Source of the DNA: Viola odorata
Lineage: Eukaryota; Streptophyta; Magnoliopsida; Malpighiales; Violaceae
Assembly: GCA_963691705.1 (NCBI GenBank)
Contig: OY829545.1
Coordinates: 27,081,475-27,145,474 of the forward strand
DNA length: 64,000 nucleotides
Direction: 5' to 3'
Below the pieces are notes generated by a model. That model saw only the letters and a list, made by a program, of their open reading frames with translations. It was not told the DNA's origin and ran no database searches. The position numbers and the translations under genes are program-made. Below are positions 32,794-44,222 of this stretch, piece by piece (the stretch's first letter is position 1; each line of letters starts with the position of its first letter).

Positions 32794-35700
32794 TTTGTGG
32801 TGTATTTTGTCGAGATTTGACGAGTCCCGTATATCTCCATTGACTATTAAGGCACTTACAGTAGCAGGTTATGTTCGAATGACTAGAGTGCAGCTGTCTG
32901 TTTGTCTTGAGGGTATGTAGCTATGTTCAATTTTCATTTCAGATTCATGTGTTTTATGGTATTATAAGAAAAAGAACATAAATTATTTGCATGAGGGGAA
33001 AGAGTAAGGCTGCAAGGAACCGCGTAATATTTGGGCATCTTGTTGAGACATGGGTAAGGACCCCCTTGTTAAGGTGGACAAATATTAAGTGTACGAGGGG
33101 GGGGGGGGGGGGGGGGAGTAAGGTTGTGAGGCATCTTTGCTGTTTATGCATCTGACTTGTTGAGACATAGTTAAGGATCCTGTTAAGGTGAGGAGATGGC
33201 TCTTGTTCCATGGTGTACTACTCTTCTATTATATTCTCATGTATGTTTCCAAAGTGGTTTTCTGAGCAATGTGAGTGGTTTGATGTTATGAAGATGACAT
33301 TCTTCTTTCAATTAACTTTTTAAGTCAATTTGGTGTAGGCAAAGATGCTTTGGTCAAAGCCAAAACTGGCACTAGCAAAAGTGCAGCTTTCTTGTCACAT
33401 TATGACTCCTTTGGCACTCTTCTGAACTAAATCTTGGTATTTAAGGTTCTTTTTTAATGTTGTCACTAAACACAAACAACTTCCTGCAATTGAAGCGGTT
33501 TTGAAGGCAACAAGTAGCAATGTCAATGCACGGGTCCCTCCGGTATATGTTCTTATTCTCTGCCCCACTAGAGATCTAGCCAGTCAAATAGCTACATAAG
33601 CTAATGCTTTGCTGAAGCACCACATTGGAATAGGGGTGCAAACACTGGTTGGAGGTACACGTTTCAAAGTTGACCAGAAACGTCTTGAATCAGATCCTTG
33701 TCAGGTTCGCCTATGTGGTATTTCTTGTCTATTTTGATTCAAGATTTTCTTTTCCAACTGGTATGTGATTGTTAGGGTTGGGGAAAGGTGAATAAGTACA
33801 TAAATAGTATTTATAATTCTCATATGTACATCAACGTTGTATGATGGAAGATTATCATTTCCTTGTTGATTGCATATTATTCCAGATAATTGTTGCAACT
33901 CCTGGCGTTGATGGGGTTGAACAGAGGTCGTATAACTGTGCGTTTGATGGGGTTGAAGATGCTGATACTTGATGAAGCTGACCACTTAGTAGATCTAGGA
34001 TTCTGAAAGGACATGGAGAAAGTTGTAGATTGTCTCCCCCGTCTGAGGCAGCCCTTGCTATTTTCTGCAGCTATTCCAAAAGAGGTAAAATTTCTTCGAA
34101 TGTCTTCCTTGATAGTTCAAATGCTGGTTATTGTTTGCTCATAGTTCCACGTATTGTGCATCTATAGGTTCGCCGAATTTCTCAACTTGTATTAATGAAA
34201 GAACATGCTTTTATTGACACAGTGGCAATGGGTTGTGTTGAAACTCCTGCTAAGGTACATTGCAAGTTATTTCAACTTTTTTCAAGAACTTTCAATTGGG
34301 AAATTTACTAGTAACTTTTTTTGTACAAATTTCAGACAGTTGAAATGATAGTTGCACTTTTAAATATGGATTTCAGCACCATTAATTGTATCACTTTCTT
34401 AGTTTGTGTTATGCTAGAAATTTTAATTTTTTACACTAGTTAAATGATGTTAATAGATTTGTTTCAAACCAAGGACAAAAATTGAGATCATGCTCTTTGC
34501 CAAATTTGTAGGTTAAGCAATCTTTTCTCATTTTCCCTCATGAGTTGCATTTTCAACTGGTGCACCATCTTTTGAAGGAGCACACTCAATAAGTACCCGA
34601 TTACAAGGTTAGATGTCATGATGGAGTTTATGGATTGATTTACATGGTACTTCTGAGCCTTAGGATTGGATGTTCAATTCTCTCAGGTCATTGTTTTCTG
34701 TTCAACGGGGATGGTTACATCACTCATGTATCAACTTCTGCGGGAAATGAAGATGAATGTGAGGGAGATCCATTCTAGGAAACCTCAACTTCATCAAACT
34801 CTTGTCTCTGATGAATTTAAGGAGTCAAAATGCTTGATTCTGGTCACTTCTGATGTTTCTGCTCGGGGCATGAATTACCCTGATGCTACATTGGTCATTC
34901 AGGTACCAGTGAACTGTGAGAAAGAAAGTGGTTTCCTGCACTTAATGGTGCATATCTGCCTCTTGAGAGATATCCAACACCTAATGTGGATCCAGAAGCT
35001 AAACTTAAGGTGCGCTTCTAGCTCATAACTTTCTTCAATTGCATTCTTATGTCTTCAAACTGGATTTAATGACTTTCTTAGGAATGTCATAATGAATGAA
35101 AAATTAACTTGTAGAAAAGTTCAAGGAGCTTTCCACATTGTTCTGATCCACTCAAATTTAGAAGCATGGAACAGAGCGATTGGATCACCTGTTTACTTAG
35201 TCAGGGGAATGGTGCACGGTTATTATCATAGTATTACAAGGAAGTTATAGTGCAATACAATGAAAATTCTAACAAATTCTCCCCGTCTTGAAACATGTCT
35301 ATCTGCCAGTCCTTTGGGTTGGTGGTTTTAGATCTCTGTTTGTAGTTTCAGAATCATTGTTGAGGAGGATTCAACATCATGATTCTTAGAAATTAGCAAA
35401 CTTACTTGTATGCCAAATCATCATTCGTTACATCCATGCAAAATTGGCATCCTTCTTCCTTACACTATACTCTACAGCGTAGTACTCCTGTTGGTCCTTA
35501 AAAATGGACCTGTTGGACTCTGGCTTCTTTCAGGTTTGACTCCAATATAGGTGTCTATATTGGTAATTTTTTCTGAACTCTTAGAAACTAGCAGAAACCA
35601 AAAGAAGAAAAAACAACTAAGTACTATTGCCAAACTGGTTCAGAGAATGCCAGTTCTTTTCTTTCCTGATGATGTTTTATCTTTGTCTTAAATGTGTGGT

Positions 35701-36115
35701 GTTTTTTCTTGTCTTTCTGGCTACAAATTTCCTCCGTTTTCAGGCAAGGAAAATAAAAGTGAATGCCACTCGAAACTTTACTCTGTTTGCTACTTGATAG
35801 TCTTTTAGGTTAGTGGTTTTGCATCTCTGTTTGTAGTTACACAATCATAGTTACGGTTTCTTGTGTGTAACTTGGGGATTTTAATTGTGCAGGTGGAGGA
35901 TTCAATGTCAAAGATTGATAGCAGCATCAGAGAAGCTGCATATCATGCTTGGCTTGGCTATTATAACTCAATCAGAGAAATTGACAGGGATAAAACCACA
36001 CTCGTCGAGCTAGCCAACCAATTTGCAGAGTCAATAGGTTTACAGAATCCTCCTTCGCTCTTCAGAAAATAGCTCTGAAAATGGGTTTAAAAGATATCCC
36101 TGGGATCTGAATCCG
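32794..36115 (+). pseudogene. DEAD-box RNA helicase pseudogene (RH25/RH26/RH31 type)
   Basis: Exons show in order: a Q-motif region (FDESRISPLTIKALTVAGY, 32815-32911, GT donor after CLEG); motif I as AKTGTSKS (33357 on; normally GTGKT); PTRDLASQIA and GGTRFK (33565-33700); LDEADHLVDLGF (33965-34005); SAAIPKE (SAT in active enzymes); and in the helicase C part VIVFCSTGMVTSLMYQLL and TSDVSARGMNYPD (34690-34890). The C-terminal exon encodes EAAYHAWLGYYNSI (35893-36070). Stops follow QIAT (33596) and DLGF (34004); motif VI is missing through a deletion and frameshift near 34930. The gene is dead. Active relatives unwind RNA in plastids or mitochondria. Confidence 0.85.
33002..33190 (+). repeat. 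imperfect tandem duplication around a 20-bp poly-G run
   Basis: Two related copies (about 33002-33075 and 33117-33190), each with AGTAAGG, TTGTTGAGACAT and CTTGTTAAGGTG-like parts, flank a run of 20 G at 33097-33116. They sit in an intron of the helicase pseudogene. Confidence 0.7.
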
Positions 36116-36865
36116 GGGATAGTACCTTCTGGAAGCAATTGTATATGAGCTGCTGATTAGTGTGGCTGGGATAAAATATCGATCATCAATTATCGGCAAA
36201 AGACCAGGTTCAACTTTTATTCAACCTGAAAACTGCTGCATATCCTAGCTCTTTCTCCTGCCTTATTACCTGAGCAAATTTTCATTTCGTAGCGGCCATT
36301 CTGTTACTTTAGACTCCATCATGTGGCCAAACATAATCAAAATCCATGAGTCTTAGGTCAAGAAGCTGTTGATTTGGAGGTGGACTTTTAGCTAATCGTG
36401 GTTGTGTATTCTTCTGTGATGCTATTGCTATTATTAGTTTCATTGTTCATAGGTATCCTCGGTTGAATTCTTTGGTCTTGTTTATTTATCTTTGTAAGCA
36501 CGAAATATCGCACCTTTCCGCTCTTGAATTTCTTAGTCTATTAGGAAATGCCTATAAATTTAATGCCTTTTACTAGATTCTCAATATTATGGTTACCAGC
36601 AAATATGTCAAAGCATCTACTACTATAGGCCTCTGGTTAAATCTTCTAACTAATGCTCTCATCTTTTTGTGCAGGTGTCCCTTGCTCAAACAACTTCTAG
36701 TGAATTCTCATGAATGAGTATTGTTTAGTGCATATGTTTCTGCTGCAAAATATTCTTACTTACCAATAATTTCTTTCATAAAATGAACAATTTCCATTTG
36801 AATTTGAGTAACTCCCTTAATTACCATTTTGATTTCTATCAGAGGTTTCAATAATTTCTTAGTTT
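36116..36865 (+). other. intergenic, no gene seen
   Basis: AT-rich sequence between the helicase pseudogene and the truncated kinase. I see only scattered stops and no motif; it may include the helicase 3' untranslated region. Confidence 0.5.
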
Positions 36866-37723
36866 GAGAGCCCCAAAGCGCATAAGGTTCAACACCTTAA
36901 CTGCAACTAAAGTTCTTCCCGCGTCAAGTATTCCTTTGTACACCGACCCAAAACTACCCTCACCAATCAAATTAGCTGAGGAGAATCCTTCAGTAGCCTC
37001 ATACAAATTGTGATAAGATAATGGCATGCTCGTATTGGCTTGATTATTCACGATTGGTGCTTTTCTTCTTTTCAGCAGCCAAAAAGAAAACAACATAAAT
37101 ATGAGTCCTAAAGTCACAGCAACAATTCCAATTACTAATTTTATCCTTATCCACAATCCCTTCTTTTTTGACATATTAGCACTGCATATTGGCAACTGGA
37201 ATTCATATATACCTCCACAAAGTTTACTATTTCCTGCAACAAAAGTAGCACTCGCATTTTGGAATATTCCACCTGTAGGCAAACTGCCTTCCAAATTATT
37301 GAAAGACAGGTTTAAATACTGCAACGCATTGAGATGAGGTAAAAAATTTGGAATTTTTCCTGAAAATCTATTGCGAGACAAATCCAAATATTCAAGAGCC
37401 TTCAATGAACTCAAGGAGGTGGGAATAGAGCCTTCAAATAAGTTGTTGTCCAAATATAAGTTTTCAAGGCTTATGCAACTGCTCAGAGTGCTAGGAATCA
37501 CATCTGACAACATGTTACCAGAAAGATCCAAGTATCCTAACTGTTTCATGTTTTCGATTTCCAAAGGAATGACACCACTCAAACGGTTATCAGACAAGTC
37601 AAACATTAAAGATAATAATGGTAAGCCAATAACTTGTGGGGGTATGGGGCCGGTGAGATTGTTTTGGGATAAATCTAAGGTTAACAAATTTTGGCACTTT
37701 CCTAAGCTTGAAGGAATACTACC
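36866..37723 (-). pseudogene. RLK1: LRR receptor kinase fragment (LRRs, membrane segment, kinase start)
   Basis: On the minus strand it reads the last LRRs (IPSSLGKCQNLLTLDLSQNN), a membrane segment (IGIVAVTLGLIFMLFSFWLL), the juxtamembrane region, the intact Gly loop GEGSFGSVYKG and AVKVLNL, then stops being similar at 36866 (after GAL). It is closely similar to 58810-59690 of RLK2. The N-terminal part is cut by the Ogre-like LTR at 37724: GGAATACTACC runs into TGTTGCTACCC here, but into ACTAAGATC in RLK2. Kinase subdomains II onward are missing. It is a piece of a cell-surface immune-receptor-type gene. Confidence 0.9.
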
Positions 37724-40700
37724 TGTTGCTACCCGATTTTTGACCACTCTTTTTGTCACATTTACATAATTTTACGCTTATCACGTTTAATGCCTCGTCT
37801 AGATCAAATTTCTGTCGATTCTTGGTCCTAGGCTAGTTTGTTTAATATTTCGTGTCATTTCGTGCCTTTTTATCTTTTTCGTACTTTTAACTGTCTTTTT
37901 GCGAACTTCTTTCGATCCCGAGTAAGTTTCCCGGGACCAAGGGTCGAATGCGTTATTTCTTTATTTGATAATTACGTGCTAATTTTCTCTTTCACACCCC
38001 GCGTTCAGTTTCGTTCAATTTTTGTCGTAAGGACATTTATTTTGCGCGCGAACGTTTTGACACTTCCGAAAGAGAAAATAAATATGTTAGATCAACTTTC
38101 GCATTTCTTCACTGTATATTGGTTTTCTTGCCTTATTTTTCTACACATAGTTGTACCCTCGGCTCGGATTTATTTTCATTTTCGAGCGATTTCGCTCGTA
38201 CAAAAAAATATCCCGTTCGTACCCGAAAATAGGATAAATGTTACATAAATGCCATTTAATTCCTTCTCATCCTCCAGCTCACTGCCAACTCCTCTTTGAT
38301 CATCACCAAGCCTCCTATAATCACTCTTGGCCACAAGAAACCCTAGCCTACTCATAGATTCTAGCCTAGAAGCTCATCATCACTCTTGATATTTATGGAT
38401 ATTTCATCCCGATGGTTTGCAACCACAAGTTGCAAACCGACTCCAACTCTCCCTTTTCCCTATAAATAGTTTGCTTTTATCAACAAGAAAAGGGCACCAA
38501 AATCTCCTCTTAACCTCTACTTCTTGCACTACCTTCTTGGCCATAAGCTCTCCTGGAAACAAGTAAGCTCTCTCTCTTTAAAACTCTCTTCAATTTTCAT
38601 TTTTGCATGTACTGTGGAAATAAACTGCTAAAACTTGTCTAATATACTTAGTTTTCATGATATGTATGCTTCCCATGCCTCAATTTGATTAAAGGATGCA
38701 CTAGCTAATTAATAGCCACTTATGCATATTAATTAGCATATTTTTCCATGCAAAATTGCTACTGTTGTGGTCTTGATTTCTTGGCTGTTTTTGTCGCCAT
38801 GATTTAATGCTTTAGTAATGTAGTTAGTAAGGCCATTTCGGGTAAGAATGGTGGAGGATTGAAAATTGAGTAAATGGCCATGGTAGTTGGCGGGTTGAAG
38901 AAGAAGAAGAAGAAGAAGAAGAAGAGGTGAGCGGGAAAGAAAAATGAGTAAGGCAAAGGTGATGGGCTTTAGCCCATCTTATGTGTTAAAATTAAAATTT
39001 GGGCTTGGCTTCGGCCAAGCCCATTTTTTAATGCCCAATTTCCGAAGTGGGGCCCACTTATTTTTCGTTAAATTACGTAGAACGTTCGTATACTGGTATA
39101 ACACGTTAAATTACGTAGAACGTTTGTATACTGGTATAACACGTTAAATTGCATGAAATATTCGTATGCTTTTATTTTTGTGTAAAGGATATTAAAATGC
39201 TCGTATGCTATTGTCATGTTTTAAATATCGTATGAATTGTTTATATGTTCGTGTGCCATTTTCGTATTTTAATTATCATTAAAAAAAACTATTCGTATGC
39301 TTGTATGTTATAAATATTTTGTTTATTTGTTTATGCCATGTTGTATTTAATTAAATGTTTACATGATTTAAATATTTTATTTATGCCATATTTTATTTAA
39401 TCAAATGCTTGTATGATTAAATAATTTATTTATGCCATGTTGTATTTAATTAAATGTTTACATGATTTAAATATTTTATTTATGCCATGTTTTATTTAAT
39501 CAAATGCTTACATGATTTAAATAATTTATTTATGCCATGTTTTATTTAATTAGATGTTTACACGATTTAAATAATTTATTTATGTCATGTTGCATTTAAT
39601 TAAATATTTACATGATTTAAATATTTTATTTATGCCATGCTTTATTTAATTAAATGCTTACATGATTTAAATAATTTGTTTATGTCATGTTTTATTTAAT
39701 TAAATGCTTGCATGATTTAAATAATTTGTTTATAACATGTTCTATTTAATTAAATGTTTGCATGTTTTAAATGATTTGTTTATTTGCTATGCCATGTTTT
39801 ATTTAATTAATTACTTACTTTTTCGTAAATTAATTAAATGTTTGCATGCGCTCTTTATTATTTATTATTTTCAAAAGCGTTGCTAACATTCTCACTTTGC
39901 AAGGAAGATCAAGAGCACGCAACGCAAGTAAGCTCTCTAAGCCTCTTTTTATTTATTCGATGTCTTTTCGTAAATATTATTCGCATAAATGCTGTTTAAA
40001 AATGCCAAAAAGCTTATAATCGTATGCATGATAAAATAAACTCACATGCTTACATGTTTATGACACTTGCTTTTAAATGCCATGAAATTAATTGTTTTCC
40101 TTGTTAAATGCTACGCATGATGGCTTCAAATCCCACTTGGTTATATGCATTCACGAAAATGGTACTATGTTAGTTTTAACCATGATTAGGATCACGTAGT
40201 AACTAATTAGTTAATCATGCATGGCTCGATGAAAAGGGGGAACGTCCGCTCTAGCATAACGAACAAACAGTAACCCCGTCCTTCGTGTCCCGATCGGAAA
40301 TAACATGTCCCAACGAAATATGCTAAGATGTAACGTCACCTTTGAGAGCCAAATCGTGCCAAAAATGTTAAATAATCGGAAAGTGTCCCAAGTCGGTAAG
40401 CGAACTCTGTTGGCACGATTCGATCATTGGCCTATGTAAATGATCGGAAAGTGACTTGAGTTCGTGGGAAGAGGAGGTTGACATGCTTCGATTATTTATT
40501 TCGTGTCAAAATATTAAACATAACAAACACCTCACTTTATAACCGGTAACCGTTTTAGGGTGTGACTTGGGTGCCTAACACCTTCCCAAGTCCACAATAC
40601 GACCTCGAACCTTTGTTCAATGGTTTAGACCAATTGTGCCTTAGTTTTTTTATTTTTATGCCATGACGCTTAGGTTCCCTAAACCTTAGAAAATAGGGTG

Positions 40701-40793
40701 GCGACTTCATTGTATTATGCGAAGCATCCATTTATGCTTAGCATCCGCCGCGAACCTTAAACTCATTTGTCAACGAAAAAAGGGGGTGCGACA
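37724..40793 (+). repeat. left LTR of Ogre-like element
   Basis: It starts TGTTGCTACCCG and ends GTGCGACA. Inside are a (GAA)n run (38897-38925), a 39-bp tandem duplication (about 39066-39145) containing TACGTAGAACGT, and a 56-58 bp minisatellite (39300-39830). CTATAAATAG at 38460-38469 is a likely TATA box. At 3070 bp it is in the long range known for Ogre LTRs. Confidence 0.85.
39300..39830 (+). repeat. 56-58 bp AT-rich minisatellite in left LTR
   Basis: About nine copies with core TTTATTTATGCCATG and TTTAATTAAATG, then TTACATGATTTAAATA. The same array lies at 49990-50525 in the right LTR. Confidence 0.85.
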
Positions 40794-40796
40794 GTT

Positions 40797-40814
40797 TGGC
40801 GACTTCTCTGGGGA
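40797..40814 (+). other. primer binding site of Ogre-like element
   Basis: TGGCGACTTCTCTGGGGA, three bases after the LTR end. Ogre elements use a very similar site that pairs with a tRNA-Arg; that link is from memory of the family. Confidence 0.7.
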
Positions 40815-42002
40815 CTAGTAGGGTCGAAGCCGGTTTTTTTAAGGTGTTTGTTTTTTTTATTTACTTGCTTTAATAAACTATTTTCGTGACTATTTGTTAT
40901 TGCTTTAATCAACTGTCATACGCATTGCATGCATAGGCCCTACACCCAAGGGTCGCCTTACCAAATAAGTTTAGGACGGGGATTAATGACACCCTGGGAC
41001 TCGAGTCCTGGGTAATGTTCACAAAACCCAACCCGCTCGAACCTTTAAAGCTAGCCGGACGGTGGCCCAATTCTGGTAAGCGGATTCAGCCGACATGATT
41101 CAATCATTTGCCTATGTAAATGGTTGGAAAGTGGCCTGGATTCGTGGGAAGGAATTAGTAGTCGCTCTACGACACTTTTTGGACCATTCTATGGTATCGT
41201 CGGGAACCTTCAGGCCGTTAGAACTTTAGTCAACGTCAAAAGCCCCCATCACGTGCATCATATTTGTTTTGTCGTGGCTTGGTTTACCACGTTTTCTACG
41301 TTTTTTTTCTCACTTCCGCACCATTTTTAGTAATGCATGTAAAGAACCTAGTAACGCATTTTGTGCAAATTACTAATACTGGAACTCTGTTTTACTTTCC
41401 CCGGGACCCATCTTGCTTGTTCAAATAACAGTGCCTACGCTACTTTCACTTGATACTTTTGGGGGAAGAAGTTTTGGGAACCAAGTTGCACGAGGGGATA
41501 TGTTGAAATCCGGTTTTCATTTCCGATATTGCGGCCAAGATTGGGATAGAGGAAGCGGTGTTGCAAAAAGGACAGATTGCGTCATTAGAATATTTTTGAT
41601 GAGCAAACGGATCCCGACTTCCAAGATTGACGCCTTCAGAATCAAGCATCTGTTGCTTAGATTTTTTTCTTTTACCCCATGTAACAATGTTCCTAGACTT
41701 TTTCTACTAGCTTTGGGTATATCTAGATAATCAAATCCAACTTATAATGGTTGTAACCTTTTTTGGATGAAAAAATATCAATGACAGAACTCGTAGTTAT
41801 TTGAATGATTACGAAATGCATTTTTCTCTCTCACACATCCAAAAAACATCGAACGGCCATCGCCTACAATCAAATCAACCTTCCCCACCAAAATGAACCA
41901 TATATAAAGCCCACCAAAAAAAAAAAACACACGAAGGACTGACCTTGGGAAAAAAAACACGCTCACAAAAAATTCAGAACACAAGAAGTAGTTGTTTTGG
42001 GT
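40815..42002 (+). other. Ogre-like internal region, no gene seen
   Basis: Short spurious frames only. A (A)-rich stretch near 41920-41960 and no motif of gag. Where gag would be expected, none is found. Confidence 0.6.
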
Positions 42003-43330
42003 TCAGCTGCACACTCTTTTATCTTGGTCAATATGAATGCAATTGGCTAGGAATTTTCGCTTTACCAAAACACGAAAAACATTCGTAACACATAGAACTC
42101 CACTCTTACCAAATTTCATAATCTTAGGAACAGCCATTTTTTTCCAAACGAATTCAGAACACAAAGACAGCTCCATTTCTCGGCCTCAGCTGCGCAATCT
42201 TTTGTCTTGGCCAAAATGAAGATAATTTGCACCGAATTTCCACTAGAACAAAACATGAAAGATGTTGAGAACAGGCCAAAATTTAACCATGCAAACTTTC
42301 ATAAAGTTCTGGGTGGCCAAACTCTCACAAAAAAATGTTGGAACGCAAGGGAAGTTCGCACTTTCTCGGCCTCAGCTGCGCAATATTTTGTCTCGGCCAA
42401 TACGAATACGTTTGACTCCAAATTTTCACTCAACCAAAACACGAAAGATGTTCATCACACATAGAAATCCACCCCCGCCAAATTTCAGAATTTTCGGAAT
42501 AGCAAATCTCTCACAAAAAATTTTAGAACGCAGGAGCGGATGCTCCTCGGTCTCAGCTGCGCGATCTTTTGTTTTGGCCAATAGCAACGTGATTTACTCG
42601 GAATTTATACTCGGCCAAAACACGAAAGATGTTCCCAACATCTTGAAGTTCATCCATACCAAATTTCAGATTTTTCGGAGCGGCGTAGCTCCATCCAAGG
42701 AGGCCGCAATCGGCTCCCAAACCTGTCCCTGGCGGTATACCGCCTGGCCCCTAGCGGTATACCGCTAGCTCCGCTCCAAATCCCATCGAAATCATTTTTT
42801 TGGCCTCCAAAATCATCCGCTCAGCTGCGCGATCTTTTGTTTTGGCCAATATCAACGTGATTTACTCAGAATTTCCGTTCGACCAAAAAATTAAAGATGT
42901 TTCCAACATGTTGAAGTTCACCCAAGCCAAATTTCAGAAAGTTCTGAGCAGCCAATCTCTTGCAAAAAATTCTAAACTCGAGGACAGTTGTTCTACTCGG
43001 TCACAGCTGCGCGTTCTTTTGTTCTGGCCAATATCAGCACAATCTGCTAAGAATTTCCACTTGGACAAAAGACGAAAGATGTTCATAACACCTTGAAAAA
43101 TTTCCATACCAAAAATGGGATCTTTCCGAGTGGCGCATCGCCCACAAAAAAATTCGGACATAAGGAGGACAGTTTTCTCGGCCTCAGCCGTGCGATCCTA
43201 GGTCTCATCCAATATGAATGCGTTCGGCTCAGAATTTTCGCGTAGTCAAAACACGAAAGATGTTGATAACAGATTGAAGTATGCTCATGCAAAAAATCAA
43301 ATTTTTCGGGGCAACGGATCCCTCACAAAC
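42003..43330 (+). repeat. ~180-bp tandem repeats, seven degenerate copies
   Basis: Copies begin near 42003, 42180, 42364, 42549, 42821, 43000 and 43178 with a CTCAGCTGCGCAATCTTTTG-like start and share ACACGAAAGATGTTC and CCAAATTTCAGA blocks. The period is 177-185 bp, except one 272-bp interval that carries an insert with two palindromes (42731-42768). Confidence 0.85.
42731..42768 (+). repeat. two adjacent perfect palindromes
   Basis: GGCGGTATACCGCC (42731-42744) and CTAGCGGTATACCGCTAG (42751-42768) share the core GCGGTATACCGC and stand 6 bp apart, inside the one oversized unit of the ~180-bp array. Confidence 0.9.
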
Positions 43331-43847
43331 AATTTAGAGATTTTCTGAGCATAATGACTTTAGCTACTTACTCCGGGTCACTTCAAGGGTTTTCATGGAT
43401 AGCACCCAAGATCATGCTATGTCATTGGAATAAATAGAAGCTTCCTTCGTATCTTCACCAAGAAAGTCAATTCAAAACGTGTCGTCGCTCTAGTCACCCT
43501 AAAAGTGTCAAGTGAAAGTGTGGCCAGAAGAGGGAACAAGCAGCGTGGAGGCCTCGAGATTGCATCGCCCATACTCACTTTTATTTCTTTTCACTTGTCT
43601 TTTTCAGGTTAACGATGGCTTCCGGGAAGCAAAATAACTCCCCCCACCTTTCGTCGAGTTTTGTGTGACGGACGGAGGCATGAAGGGAAATCGTACATAT
43701 AGTCGAGCCTACGACTTTAAACAAGGGCGCTTCGTGGGAAACAACCCACGCGTTCTTTTCACTATCTCTATTTTTCGTTAACTTTAAATTCAAACATCTT
43801 GGGATGTCTTTTCCATGTGAATTCACAATTTAATTCCCTCTTCCTTT
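43331..43847 (+). other. Ogre-like internal region, no gene seen
   Basis: No coding motif and no clear repeat. Confidence 0.5.
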
Positions 43848-44222
43848 CAGGTACAACAAGACTTATAAACTTGGGGGCAAGCGAATGAAGTGACAACCAA
43901 AGGAAGGCGTTGAAAAATGTCCAAGCTCATTTTTCAGGGAAGTTTTCCTTTACGTTTTTACAATTTCCCTTTCCGCAATTTAGATTTTTGTAATTTATGT
44001 TTTCGCAATTTACATTTTCGCAGTTTTACATTGCAGGTGCAACAAGACTTGTAAACTTGAGGGCAAGCAAGTGAAGTGACGACCAAAAGAAGGTGTCGAA
44101 AAATGTCCAAGCTCATTTTTCAGGGGAGTTGTCCTTTTACATTTTTGCAATTTCCGCTTCCGCAATTTCCATTTTCGCAATTTCCATTTCAGCAATTTAC
44201 GTTTTTGCAATTTACATTTCCA
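43848..44222 (+). repeat. ~186-bp tandem duplication with a short CGCAATTTNC repeat
   Basis: Copies 43848-44034 and 44035-44220 share ACAAGACTTRTAAACTTG, GCCAAGCTCATTTTTCAGG-like blocks and end in several CGCAATTTCCATTTT units of about 15 bp. Confidence 0.8.

Noticed and set aside
33701..33985. 94-codon minus-strand frame in the helicase region
   Set aside because: It overlaps helicase exons on the other strand and an intron; no motif.
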